From Balanoglossus misakiensis (taxonomy: Eukaryota; Hemichordata), in NCBI GenBank assembly GCA_040954595.2, contig CM082582.2, positions 5,580,001 to 5,644,000 of the forward strand: a stretch of DNA of 64,000 nt. The letters are read 5' to 3'. The notes under the pieces were generated by a model. That model made no database searches. It was given only the letters and a program-made list of their open reading frames with translations, and was not told the origin of the DNA. The position numbers and the translations under genes were made by a program. Positions 26,579 to 38,325 of this stretch are shown here, piece by piece. The stretch's first letter is position 1. Each line of letters starts with the position of its first letter.

Positions 26579-29500
26579 TCATCCAGTGATGCGCTCCCGT
26601 GCAATCACTTCGTACGGAGGACACCTGCTGGTACCGCCGTCGAAATTGGGCTTCAGGCTCGGCTTCTCTTTGCCCGGCACCGGCGAAAAGGTGAACTGCT
26701 GGAACAAGCTGACAAATATGAGGAAGAGCTTATTCTTGGCGAATACCTCTCCCAAGCACACGCGACGTCCAGCGGAGAAGGGAAGAAAGCTGTCCGGCTT
26801 CGGCAAAGCCCTGCCGTTCTCGTCCAGAAATCGTTCTGTGGGCAGATTGAATAAGAATGAAAAATAATGCTAATCCTGTCTTGGTTAAACATGCCGGCAT
26901 CTACGTGCGTACCAAACTAGTGCGGCCGATTTACGGCACACGAAGTGGATAAAGAGTCTTATTATTTCCTCATCAACGATATGACCAGCACGCTCAGCCG
27001 CGCCGCGGTCACTTTTCTGAGATACCTCACCGCAAGGGCGTTTCGGGTGTTCATCTACGCGGTAAACAAGTCATGCAGTGATATGACATTGCATTTGTAT
27101 GTATAAGGAAATACACCTGTACTGTTGTGTACCATTAGAGACGGGTTATTCCCATCCTTTAATATCTACAACATACCTGGTCGGAATTCTTCGGGGTTCT
27201 TCCACACTCTTTCGTCCATGTGGAGGTGCCACAGGTTGGACCAGACTTGGGTCCCCTTCGGTATTTTGTATCCCCCTATACGTGGCAATTGAAAGATGTT
27301 AAAGTCCCTAATAGCTTCCAAATTTCACATATTTTTTCCACAGTAAAATACTTCACATAATCTATTAAACAGTTTTGTTTTGTGAACTTCTAAAAGCATT
27401 TTGATGGCTGCGTGTCCGATCGACTCCTGTTGAGTGAAAGTGTTCAAAAGGAAGTTGAGGTCGGAGCCCCCCCCCCCCCCCCCCCACCACTACCACCACG
27501 TGGATGCAACGCACTTACCAACCGAAGTATCCACGGTAGTTTCACGAGGGACACCTACTGGAACAACCGTCCTTATTCTCATGACTTCGTGGATGGCCGC
27601 CTCGCAGTACGGCAAAGTACCCTTGTCAGAGAGCAGCGGCAGACGATCTCGCCCGATGACGTCATCGATCTCCTGCTGGCATTTCACTTGAACATCCGGG
27701 CAATTCACCATGTAGGCCACGCTCCAGTTTAGTGTGTGTACTGTTGTATCGACCCCAGCTGCATTTCAAGGAACGGGTAGAAATGATAAAGCCACGAGTA
27801 GTGTGATCAAGCACTTGGTTTCATATCATGTCAAAAATACAAATATCAGCGTGAATATAGGAAGGGTGAAGTTTCAATGGTCAGCACGTCACCTCTTATT
27901 CCTTCAGTATATCTTTGTCTGAAGGTCGTATACACCACTTGAACCGCGGGTTTCATAAAACAAGTATATTCCTCCAAACCTTCCAATTCTTTGCTATATT
28001 AAAGCGTGTATGGAATCTTTTTGAAAACGGAGAAGAAACGTGGGTGTTCACCTCCACTTTAAATTATCTTCATCATGACTTACCACAAAGATTGGCGGCC
28101 ATTTTGAATTTCGAATTTTAGACAATTTGACACAATTTTTCTGTCACATTCAAAATTTTGCAGGTTGACCCCAGTTGTTACTCTCATTTTGAAGAAAGAA
28201 TAATTTTAAGTCGACTTGATCGAAATATGAGAGAAAGTTTAATATTTTCAAGGCGAATCTTACCTCCAAATATATCACCTAACAACTGCCGAACGTTCAC
28301 GTCCGTCAGTGTATCAGCCTCTTCTTCACCTGCTGCCGCAGATTCTCTTTGTATCTTTAGAAAATCGTTGATGAGATTATGAGCCTCTCCTTAACAGAAA
28401 ACAACGAAGGGAAATTCTCAATCAATAGATCAATCATACAATAATCCAGTTTTTGTAGAGGTTTTAGTCAACCCGACATGAATTCTTACCAACGGAAGTT
28501 GGAGGATGTAGGCTAAGGTCATGTATGGATCAAGGTCATGTATGGGTCCAGTGTTCCCTTTTCGCCAAATATCAGTGATATCAGCAATGGCAACCGAGCT
28601 TTCAGTGCACTGTTGAACAGCATTACTTGAAGTAGAGTGCATTTCTCGACTTTACCTTCTTCGTTTCTCTTCTTGATGTCGTCAATCTTCGATTGGATGA
28701 AGCCATTCCAGGAATCGGCCGCTTTCCTGACTGCGAGCAAGCTTTTGGTTTCAAACTTCCGGAAGATTGGTATAACATCAGCCAAGAGGCCATTTCCCAC
28801 GACTTCTGTCAATTCATCGATCAACTTCATGATCCTCTTAAATTCGGGATCATCGAGTTCATACCTGGAATGACGGGGTTTATTTGTGGACAAAATATAT
28901 CACAATTAATAGATGTCCTTGTACTACTGTTGTGCACGCCCGGAAAAAAAAAGTTTTGATTTTCATCATATGCTGCATCGGTGCACGTTACTGTGGCAAA
29001 ACCATCCATTTAAATTTTTTTAACATGGTACTGCTGGACCTCGTCCGCTTTGTCGTGGCGCCGCTTGCGGGGAGGCGAGAAGTAGAGCAACGTTTCCTAC
29101 CGCTAGTGGCGCACTATGCATAAGCGAAGCGAACGATCGAGGTCTAGAAATACTGAGACTAGGTGTCGACTTACTGCTGATCAAAGCACACGGAAGCGAC
29201 CACATTGTTTACCAGCAACAGCAGCAAAGCCCTTGGGTCGATCGGCTTCCCATCCTTCTCTCTGATGGCTCTTTGCAGACGTGGAAAGGCTTCCTCCCTC
29301 ACCAGACGTTCCAAGTTAGGGCCAGTGCCATAGTCCCTGAAACGTACACTATAGGTTATCGTCTGACACTTTTCCCGCCACTTCTACTACGTGCACGATC
29401 ATTTTGATCGGAAGTTTGAATCAAGTTTGCTTCTCGCAAAGATAACAAGGCATTCCACAGAAGATTATGGTAAGAAAACTAAAATCTATTTTTTGATATG

Positions 29501-29996
29501 GTGCTTTTCTCGGAGAAATGTTTTTTTTGTTACCTGATTGCTTTGTGACCGATTTTACGCAGGGCCTTCCACTTCGGGGTGAAACCTCCAAAAGCAATGT
29601 CTTGCCCGCCTTCAGTGAACAGGTCAACTTCCGATTTAAAAAGAATAATGTGTAGGGTGAGAAATTGTCAGCCTGAGGGTTACGCGCGAAGTTTTGCCTT
29701 GTCTTTTCATTGGAAACTACAGATCTTCCTTGAAAAGCATAGTCAAATAAGAAACCATTTTGTTGAGAGTTCTCAGGTGATGTAGTACACGGTCAATAAC
29801 GCATTAGCTGACTCATACCGAAGCATACTAGTAAAGACTGCAATGAAAGTCGTTCAGGCTCAATCTGTTGTTAATCTTTCCAAGTCTTCTAAAGATTTCA
29901 GACGACCAAATTGTAGTATCCCGAAAGATGTTGCCACGTGCAAATCACTCAACGGAAAACAAATGCTTCTCACGAAAAGTGATGTGTAGAGCTGCC

Positions 29997-30058
<62 letters not shown>

Positions 30059-31004
30059 CCATCACCATCATCATCATCATCACCCCTGCTGAGGTGAAAC
30101 TTACTGGAAAATATCCAGGGTCTCCCTGCAAAGTCGTTCTGTTTCTTAACCAGCGCTTCTCGTACAACTTCGATGCTGCTGAGCACGACAAGGCGCTTCT
30201 TCCCGAGTTTCATGGAGCATACGTCGCCATATTTTTTAGGCAGCCCTGAGATCTGCCCTACGGGGTCTCTGGCAAAAGCTGAAAAAGAACACATTGCTTG
30301 ACTTGGCTTGGCTTGTCGAGTATTCGGCGGCCACACTACGACCAGTGTTTGCCGGCCATGTTTTGTTTGTCAACGCATGCGCGGGGACACATTCGGCATG
30401 GGGACGAATTCGGCATAACACCTGTTCCGGGTCGACACTGTGGTGAAAACAAACTACACAACTGCCCGTGCAGTTCAACGACACGTTTTAGCGATTAGGT
30501 CTACCATTCAAATTTATATCTTTCCCACTCACCAGGCTGAATGCAATTGGTGAGGCTTCCAGTATATTACCACACCCTTTTAAATTCAGACAAATGTGAT
30601 ATCACCATTTATAGATAGAATACTTTGCTCTAATATTAGAGTAGCTTTCAGACCGAATCTCTACAAGTTAGATACTGCAAAGACTGGACAATTTTAGATA
30701 AAATGTTGAACTGCATGTAACTCAATGACTGAACACATGCACTCATTATCTCATACCCCGGCCATAAAACTTGCAACGAGTCCGAGGTCGGTGAGCATGA
30801 ACTTCTAGAACGCCCACAGTTCCAAGAACGGGCGGCCACCAACTTACCAACAATGCTACCAAGGATTGGCAACCCTCTCGGTCCTGGCGGAAATCCAGGC
30901 GGCACACGAGTGTTCCGATACGCCAATACCACTATCAGTATCAACAAAACATAGGTCGGACTGGTGAGGACACTCAGAAGTATTCCAAAAAGTTCGGAAA
31001 TCAT
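26579..31004 (-). CDS. Microsomal cytochrome P450, clan 2 (minus copy)
   Basis: Nine coding exons: 31004-30848, 30278-30105, 29627-29534, 29336-29175, 28864-28656, 28389-28264, 27758-27519, 27275-27177, 26835-26579. Total 1518 nt, 505 aa plus stop, all phases consistent. An N-terminal membrane anchor is followed by the proline hinge [12 protein letters not shown]. The I-helix is AGVDTT at 308-313, the K-helix ExxR is E365-R368, and the heme loop is [10 protein letters not shown] at 440-449 with C447 as thiolate ligand. These give a complete, probably active haem monooxygenase on the ER membrane, supplied by P450 reductase. The region after ExxR ([20 protein letters not shown]) resembles CYP17/CYP1/CYP2 members, so I assign clan 2 without a subfamily. 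The acceptor of exon 3 (GGAAG) is weak. Confidence 0.92.
27298..27358 (+). repeat. Short dispersed repeat in a P450 intron, copy 1
   Basis: It begins GTTAAAGTCCCTA and contains ATTTCACATATTTTTTCCAC then TAAAATACTTCA. It matches 40907-40968 in the intron of the other P450. The two copies have the same genomic strand, and so opposite orientation relative to their host genes. Confidence 0.65.
29998..30083. repeat. (ATC)n microsatellite
   Basis: Trinucleotide repeat inside intron 2 of the minus-strand P450, 22 bp past the donor of exon 2. The poly-histidine, poly-methionine and poly-aspartate frames here are artefacts of it. Confidence 0.97.
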
Positions 31005-31543
31005 TCTGTTGACTAGATAAGAATATGTAAACTGTGTCGGTTATTTTGGACAAAAACAGGTGATATCATATTGGGCTGTTTGTCCAAACCGGTCGATTCA
31101 TGGACACGCACTACCCTCACAGTCTTATCGGGGGGAAAATCAGAATAGTAAACGTACTAAGCACCTGTTGGGGTCAAAGGTGCTTCGGTGTCAAGTTCTA
31201 CTTGTTAATTGGTCCCTGCGTGAACGCCATATCTTAGGCCAAAGGTGATTGGTTACATAATTTGAATGGACGATAGGTCATGCATCGTTTCAACCACGAA
31301 TCCCCACGATCGATTTGCGAAAGCATCATCGTGTTTCAATGTAATTTCGCGTTGAGCTCCAGTTTGTCCAGCGCCTATGCTGCCCTGTACAGTTATGTAC
31401 ATAGTGTCGGCCCATAGCATTGGTGCTGGGCGAACTGGAGCGCGCAGACGACTGTAAAATTCAGCAACGTTCTCCAAATGCCGAAAAAGGTCGGTGACCT
31501 TTCCGTCGTCGACCTTTTTATGCTACGGATTACCGAAGTGATG

Positions 31544-31581
31544 GTACTACCATGGAGGTTCTATTTCCTCCATGGTACTAC
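31544..31581. repeat. Small CCATGGAGG palindrome
   Basis: GTACTACCATGGAGG is followed after 8 nt by CCTCCATGGTACTAC, a 15-bp stem with one mismatch. It belongs to the same visual family as 7026-7048 and 46724-46749. Confidence 0.6.
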
Positions 31582-31817
31582 TAACCATTACCATTACCTT
31601 GTACTACTGAGAATCTCTCTTCAGAAACGTATTTTATATATTACTAAAATAAGCTATTATAACATATAGTAAAGCAGGCGGTGGTGTCGATATAGGCTCG
31701 GCACATTTCTGAGGCCATCACCTAGTGGTTAGAAGTGGCATACATAATTTTTAATCACTTTACAATTAATAAAAAACTGAAATAGCGTCTATACAAGCGC
31801 CTGTGCACAGCATAACC

Positions 31818-32826
31818 TAAAACGAAGGAAACCGAAGGAAACCGAAGGACACTGATTTTTCCATATTTTAGTGCGAAGGACACGGTTTTCTGTATGCTAG
31901 AGGCCGAAGGACTGGTTTAGCTTCGAATTAAACGCCGAAGGACGGGTGTAGCTCCGTAATTTTGGCCGAAGGAAAGCGAAGGACGCTGATTTATCCGTAT
32001 TTTAGTGCGAAGGACGTGGTTTTCTCTATGCTGGGGGCCGAAGGACTGGTTTAGTTCGGTAATTAAAGCTTAAGGACGGGTGTAGCTCCGTAATTTTGGC
32101 CGAAGGAAACCGAAGGACACTGATTTTTCCATATTTTAGTGCGAAGGACACGGTTTTCTGTATGCTAGAGGCCGAAGGACTGGTTTAGCTTCGAATTAAA
32201 CGCCGAAGGACGGGTGTAGCTCCGTAATTTTGGCCGAAGGAAAGCGAAGGACGCTGATTTATCCGTATTTTAGTGCGAAGGACGTGGGTTTCTCTATGCT
32301 GGGGGCCGAAGGACTGGTTTAGTTCGGTAATTAAAGCTTAAGGACGGGTGTAGCTCCGTAATTTTGGCCGAAGGAAACCGAAGGACACTGATTTTTCCAT
32401 ATTTTAGTGCGAAGGACACGGTTTTCTGTATGCTAGAGGCCGAAGGACTGGTTTAGCTTCGAATTAAACGCCGAAGGACGGGTGTAGCTCCGTAATTTTG
32501 GCCGAAGGAAAGCGAAGGACGCTGATTTATCCGTATTTTAGTGCGAAGGACGTGGGTTTCTCTATGCTGGGGGCCGAAGGACTGGTTTAGTTCGGTAATT
32601 AAAGCTTAAGGACGGGTGTAGCTCCGTAATTTTGGCCGAAGGAAACCGAAGGACACTGATTTTTCCATATTTTAGTGCGAAGGACACGGTTTTCTCTATG
32701 CTGGAGGCCAAGGGATTGGTTTAGCTTCGAATTAAACGCCGAAGGACGGATGTAGCTCCGTAATTTAGGCCGAAGGAAAGTGAAGGACGCTCATATCTCC
32801 ATATTTTAGGGCGAAGGGAAGCCAGT
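31818..32826 (+). repeat. Left arm: three-level nested tandem array
   Basis: Four 31-bp subunits, each starting CGAAGGAC, plus a 10-bp CGAAGGAAAC/GAAAGC spacer make a 134-bp monomer. Two monomer variants alternate. One has CACTGATTTTTCC (31850, 32118, 32386, 32654); the other has CGCTGATTTATCC (first at 31984). The higher-order period is therefore exactly 268 bp. The four subunit types keep a fixed order: TTTTCCATATTTTAG, GTTTTCTGTATGCTAG, GGTTTAGCTTCGAATTAA, GTGTAGCTCCGTAATTTT. Copies are near identical, suggesting recent homogenisation. No ORF runs through it. Confidence 0.93.
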
Positions 32827-32828
32827 AA

Positions 32829-33611
32829 GGTGCGGAATTGCGTTTTATCGTTTTTAGAAAGTTTAGCTACAAGTGTAGTAAGCTAAATTAGCTGTAGCTA
32901 AATAGTTCTAAACTATCTAAGTTTTAAGGATAATTATCACTACGATAATTATCGCTTTCTAAATATCGTTCTAAATTTATAAATTAGCCACAGTTTAGAA
33001 AGCCCCCCCCCCCCCCGACTAAAATTTTCTGCCGACGATATAAGTGCTGTATTTCCATTCCAATATTTGCGGAATTTTCATGTATGATTTCAATTGGTGC
33101 ATTTCAATTTCAATATTTGCGGACGGGAGAATGTTGGGAATCGTTTATTGCCCAAATCAAGCCTTATCTCAAAACTCCTCTCAGTTTATTGAGATATGGG
33201 CTTCGTTTATATGACACCATTGTTCTGTGCAACGACTGAAGTCTCAGGTTAATCAATGTCTTAACACCATTGTTCTACCATTATGAGGTGTTGTAAAATG
33301 TCAGAGTTAGAACTTCGACTATATATACTGTTAAAATAAAACAAAGATCACATTTGACTTCCCACCGAAGTACTGGCCATCCCGTCTCTCTCTTCATTCC
33401 AAGCCTACTTCCAAAGTGTACGCCGTACATTTGTAAACGCCCAAGTAGTCCAACTTTCTAAACTGCTGCTAGTTTAGAAAGTTTAGAACGATATTTAGAA
33501 AGTGATAATTATCTTGAAAAAAGCCGTGTTTATCATTATTAGCTAAATTAGCTTCCTTAGACAATACATGTAGTTTAGAAATGCCCCTTCAATAAGACAC
33601 AATTCCGCACC
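32829..33611. mobile_element. PIF/Harbinger-like MITE nested in the left foldback arm
   Basis: It interrupts the array. The flanking trinucleotide is TAA on both sides (32826-32828 and 33612-33614). The termini are GGTGCGGAATTG and its inverse CAATTCCGCACC, with partial inverted similarity continuing inward, for example CTTTCTAAATATCGTTCTAAA on the left against its complement near 33480-33510. A 3-bp TAA duplication and GG-starting ends fit PIF/Harbinger. It is 783 bp, has a 14-nt C tract at 33003-33016 and no transposase. Array sequence resumes at 33618 with GGAAAGCGAAGGAC. Confidence 0.75.
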
Positions 33612-34011
33612 TAACTCAGGAAAGCGAAGGACAGTGATTCTCCATATTTTAGGGAGAAGGACATTAGTATCCCTCTCTCTGTATCTCGGAACTAGGATAT
33701 CAATAGTGTGATCTTGTGTTGAGATCGTTTTTTGTCAATTGTTTTTCATTTCCAGTTCATGGAACGTAATGTCGGCTATTCCCGGTGAAGCATTTGAGCC
33801 CACGGTACAACTGCATGTTTGCTTGTAGAATTTGTTGTTTAATTCAAAAGTATTGTTACGTAGAATTAGTGATAGCATTTCTATGAGGTATGTTTGTTTA
33901 GATTTGTTTCGTGTAAACATGACACTCTACTTAAGATCTCGACATTGATATCAGTAACTCTGGTCAGACGTGTACTAGCTGACGCCAAGTCTCTGATAAT
34001 CGTGAGAGAAT

Positions 34012-34848
34012 CGTGTCCTTCGCCCTAAAATATGGAAATATGACTGTCCTTCCTTTTCCTTCGCCCTAAATTACGGAGCTACACTTGTCCTTCGGCCTCT
34101 AGCATACAGAAAACCTTTTCCTTCGCACTAAAATATGGAAAAAACAGTGTCCTTCGGTTTCCTTCGGCGTTTAATTCGAAGCTAAACCAGTCCTTCGGCC
34201 CCCAGCAAACAGAAAACCTTTTCCTTCGCACTAAAATATGGAAAAAACAGTGTCCTTCGGTTTCCTTCGGCCAAAATTACGGAGCTACACCCGTCCTTTG
34301 GCTTTAATTACTGAGCTAAACCTGTCCTTCGGCCTCTAGCATACAGAAAACCGTGTCCTTCGCACTAAAATATGGAAAAATCAGTGTCCTTCGCTTTCCT
34401 TCGGCCAAAATTACGGAGCTACACCCGTCCTTTGGCTTTAATTACTGAGCTAAACCTGTCCTTCGGCCTCTAGCATACAGAAAACCGTGTCCTTCGCACT
34501 AAAATATGGAAAAATCAGTGTCCTTCGCTTTCCTTCGGCCAAAATTACGGAGCTACACCCGTCCTTCGGCTTTAATTACCGAACTAAACCTGTCCTTCGG
34601 CCACCAGCATAATTAATTACCGAACTAAACCTGTCCTTCGGCCACCAGCATAGAGAAAACCCTTTCCTTCGCACTTAAATATGGATAAATCAGCGTCCTT
34701 CGGTTTCCTTCGGCGTTTAATTCGAAGCTAAACCAGTCCTTCGGCCACCAGCACAGAGAAAACCATTTCATTCGCACTAAAATATGGAAAAAACAGTGTC
34801 CTTCAGTTTCCTTCGGTTTCCTTCGGTTTCCTTCGTTTTAGTCTCACC
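34012..34848 (-). repeat. Right arm: inverted copy of the nested array
   Basis: GTCCTTCG-headed subunits run in the opposite orientation to 31818-32826, with the same four subunit types (CTAAAATATGGAAAAA, CTAGCATACAGAAAACC, TTAATTCGAAGCTAAACC, AAAATTACGGAGCTACAC). Subunit order is less regular than in the left arm, with skipped and duplicated units, for example the doubled CCACCAGCATA segment at 34602-34650. It ends with three or four TTTCCTTCGG units. Confidence 0.9.
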
Positions 34849-35050
34849 CCCTGTGCACTGACCGTCACTCTGCAATCTAATCACGCGATTCCACATTCAT
34901 TACAGGCGAGGTTCATATATGTGAGTGACAGTGTGGATACTTACCGAAAAAAGGTCTCAATGCAGCTCTAAAGATACCAGACTGTTGGCCCTCGCCCCAG
35001 ATCGTGCACCTGCGTTCCCGTATACAGAAAACGCGTAGCTCTTTTATATA

Positions 35051-38000
35051 CGTGTATACAACTGTGAGTCACTCTCATATGTTTGCACTGTGACACGCCA
35101 TGGCTATGACGTCAGCTGAATACACATCACGAACATGCAAATCGAAATAGTCGAAGTATGTTCTCTGCGTTATTGAATAAGCAAGTCATAAAAAAACATT
35201 CCGCATAATAAATACCACTGCAGTCAGAACGTAAGTGGGGTAATTAAACAGCAGGGGATCATGCAATGCAAACACTCGAACTGGCCAGTAACGTTTGAAT
35301 TGCTCATTTGCATACAGTTTTTCAACTTTTTTCACAACGAAAGTTAAGCAACTTGCAACCCATTTCTGACAATGATTTCACCCCAGGCACATTACTGGTA
35401 CTATGAGTGTACTACATGTGATTTTTCATGAAGTTTTATCGAGAAGAATTTATTTACTTCCACTGACAAAATTGTGATCACGAAATTCAAAGTGACCTTG
35501 AAGTTAAAAAATAAAAAAAAATATCAGCCATACCCACACAAAAATTAACCCCCTCAGGTTTTAGAAACATTATTAAACTCCTCTATTCATAATTTTGACA
35601 TGAATATATCCATGCCGAGAGTCAAGGACCACAATTTACAGTGCCATAGGTCAGTCCTGAGAAGTCAGTCAGCGTGAATAGTGAATAGACTCCGTATGTA
35701 ATATGCTAATGAGAGTTAACGACGCGTTGAAAAGGAAGCCATTACGTCATGGGTTAACATGCGTTGACCTACTTCAATGCATACACATATGGCAAACACG
35801 GCTGTACTCGTCGATGGCGAAGGCAATTTTTACACCGTCATTACTCCACAACGGAGCGGCTCACAACATTATAATTTCACGGTAACTTAGTTCAATATCT
35901 TCCTAACCTACCCAATTTTTTTCAAGACAAGAAATCTTTGCCGAGAGTCAAGGACCACAATTTTAACCAACATACCGAAACTGTCTATCTCGGGAACGCG
36001 TCGTTAAAACTTCACGAAAAATCATCCTATCATTGACTATAGTGTTTCATACACGTCTTAGAAAAATGGATGCACTACGATCACTTGTAGTACCGAAAAT
36101 CTCCGTTTGAAAATTTTTCGAACTGGCCGTAACTGCCACTCAGTGACGTTCACATTCAAATAGATCTCTTTGATCTCACCGTCGTAATTAGTCTGCCTCC
36201 GTTCTGACTGCTGTATCCACGCAATGCACATCAGAGGCCCTCAATCTGATTAAAATCAGATGTAGGGAACGGTGACGTGTTTTTTTATGCTGTCGCCTAC
36301 ATCTGATTTTAATCAGATTGCAGGGGCCCTGTGCCTAGGTAACGATATTTTTGTCCGATAAACCTTCCAATCAAAATTTTTAAGTAGGATGTGGATTTTA
36401 GTTTAATTTATTTAGCCACTGCTGTCCCAATGACGTCAAGGACAATATCGTCCCTGAATCTTGGCCAGACTAGTACGTCCATGCTTTATTAAAGCAAGAA
36501 CCACCGCCGAGGGCAGTATAGATATATGACTCGGTCTGGTTCCCTGCTAGTCTGGTTCCCTGCCCCAATCCCACCACTGGGAAGGGTCGGTGATGGCATA
36601 ATGAGACAATTACCGTGTGATGATAACCCATGCCCAACATGACTGCCTCAAACGTTCGCACACGGTGAAGCTGGAGATCCCGACCTGCAACCGGCGCGTG
36701 TTTGTCTTCAGTGTTCGTTTTTGGATTTCAACAATGTTGTGATCTTTCATAGAATGAAGTTGAACTTCGGTAGCAACTATTATATTGGTGGTTTCTCTAT
36801 TCTTTTTTTCGTTGCGTGTTCCCACCTCGTCGACCATCCGTCGAACGCAACTAGATACTGGCATGTCTTGACGTTGTCTTGACGATTCCTTTCGTCCAAC
36901 TGTAACAATGGGCACGGTCACCTCCAATTTACATGTGTCCATAAGTGGCAAAAGGGCGTATCTGAGTGTTCCAAACTGAAGGACACATGGTGGCGCTCTT
37001 TTTTCGTGTGTGCCACCCACTGAAAATCTGTGATTGACTATTGCCACGGTAATTGTAGCTAAATTTCCTTAGGTGACCGTATACCTTTAAAGATGTAAGG
37101 TCACCGGGGTCACGGTCACTCGAGGTCACCATCCACTAGGGGAGTGACCTTGCCCGGTTGAACTTGTACACATTTAGCCACAGAAGGTGTAGTTGAGATC
37201 TAGCCAATCGCATGTTTTCAAACTGCGCAACGACTTGGTCATTTGAACCCATTTTCTAAAATAGATCATTGTACTCGGCCTGCGCACTGCGACGTACATG
37301 TACATTATTGAATGGTTTCTTTCAGACCCGGAAAGTTCGTTACACCCTGTCCCCATTCTCCGAAGTGGCTTTTTATTCGGGGTTCTATCGACCTCTGCCA
37401 GAACACGGTCACCCCTGGTAACAACCTGCAAATATGCAAATGTCCTCATCCCCCCCCCTCCCCCGGCACAATGTCAATGCACTCGGTCGGATCGGCTTTT
37501 GCCACAAACGTCCGCAGAAAACGGTTTTATTCGGTAATTCGTAAGCAATGAATCAAATTATCATCCGATCTTTGACATACATTTATGACTTTTGTGGTGT
37601 TCGGTCCATACAAGGGGTTACAGTGGACTACTGCGATGTTTATATATAATTTGATTTTCCATTGAATTCATCCATTCAGTCCCTCCTTGGTTTGGTTTGG
37701 TTTGGTTTGGAATCGTATTTCGAGTCCGACATTGGTTTAACATTTACCATGATATAATTGACGACACTTGATTATATTATTGTATTTCTGGTTTCTTTAA
37801 CTTTACGGTTGTAAATACGTAATCTTCTCAGCATAGGCCATGCATGCACAATCGACAGTGATATTGTTTAAAAGTGGTATTCCTTGAGTTCCGAACTTGA
37901 ATGCGTCTGACAACAATAACAATGATTAATATACATATACCTGCCTTCTTGACAAGCAGAAAGACACAGCGCGTTGGTACACTACAGGGAGGAGAACCAG

Positions 38001-38313
38001 AAAAATGTATTTCATAAGCAAAACTTTCCTAAATAATAACATAGCCAATTTGTGGTGGCCTTGTAACATCTACGGGCATTGAGCATAATTTTTTACTAAA
38101 TTGACTCTGTACATGCTCATAAAGTGACCTTGTTTACTTTTTGTATTCTTATCATAATTCTTTTGTTTTTATGTCCACTGTTCGAATCTTGCATAAATTA
38201 ACTCGACTGAAGGGGATAGGTGGCGGTCTCCAGCCAGTCAGACACTGCATCTACACGAATGATAGCATAGTGCGCAGAAACCAATGATTCAGTTACACAC
38301 AATTAACATATTC
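35051..38313. other. Intergenic between divergent P450 genes, no supported gene
   Basis: Nothing coding is supported. A 26-bp motif starting TGCCGAGAGTCAAGGACCAC occurs at 35613 and again at 35940. A second MITE-like palindrome lies at 36234-36329. A 145-codon minus frame at 36610-37047 shows no recognisable domain. The remainder is unassigned. Confidence 0.5.
36234..36329. mobile_element. Palindromic MITE-like element, copy 2
   Basis: Arms are CAATCTGATTAAAATCAGAT followed by GTAGGGAACGGTGACG on the left, and the inverse of CAATCTGATTAAAATCAGAT then GTAGGCGACAG on the right. Short GGCCC extensions lie outside. It is about 96 bp, with a central T tract. The ends are shared with the 138-bp element at 7743-7880. 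Confidence 0.7.
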
Positions 38314-38325
38314 TATATTAAGGTT

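Larger units (their letters stand above)
31809..34850. mobile_element. Foldback-type element with tandem-repeat arms
   Basis: The element is bounded on both sides by CTGTGCAC (31801-31808 and 34851-34858). The match extends to CCTGTGCAC, so it fits an 8- or 9-bp target-site duplication. Its left arm (to about 33665) and right arm (from about 34012) are inverted copies of one tandem-repeat family, and both outer ends pass through TAAAACGAAGG. A central unique segment of about 345 bp (33666-34011) has no convincing ORF. Left and right extreme tips match poorly. The plan resembles Drosophila FB and sea urchin TU foldback transposons: long inverted termini made of short tandem repeats. It is non-autonomous as seen. 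Confidence 0.75.
31012..35050 (-). promoter_or_regulatory. TATA promoter and noncoding first exon of the minus P450
   Basis: On the minus strand a TATATAAAAG box (35050-35041) is followed by a likely start near 35015. The noncoding exon ends in the strong donor TTTTTCG|GTAAGT at 34945. A matching acceptor, TTCTTATCTAG, ends at 31013, eight nucleotides before the P450 ATG. If joined, the leader intron is about 3.9 kb and encloses the whole foldback element. Exon identity is inferred from signals and orientation; a separate unrelated transcript is the alternative. Confidence 0.5.

Noticed and set aside
29860-30336. Long frame with poly-aspartate or poly-histidine (both strands)
   Set aside because: It is produced by the (ATC)n microsatellite. 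Only 30105-30278 on the minus strand is coding, as exon 2 of the P450.
31818-34848. CRISPR-like regular repeats
   Set aside because: The DNA is animal, the repeats are contiguous without unique spacers, and the subunits are related to one another. It is a nested satellite in a foldback element.
36610-37047. 145-codon minus-strand open frame
   Set aside because: No recognisable domain, no splice context and no supporting neighbour. It lacks the base composition of the real exons here.
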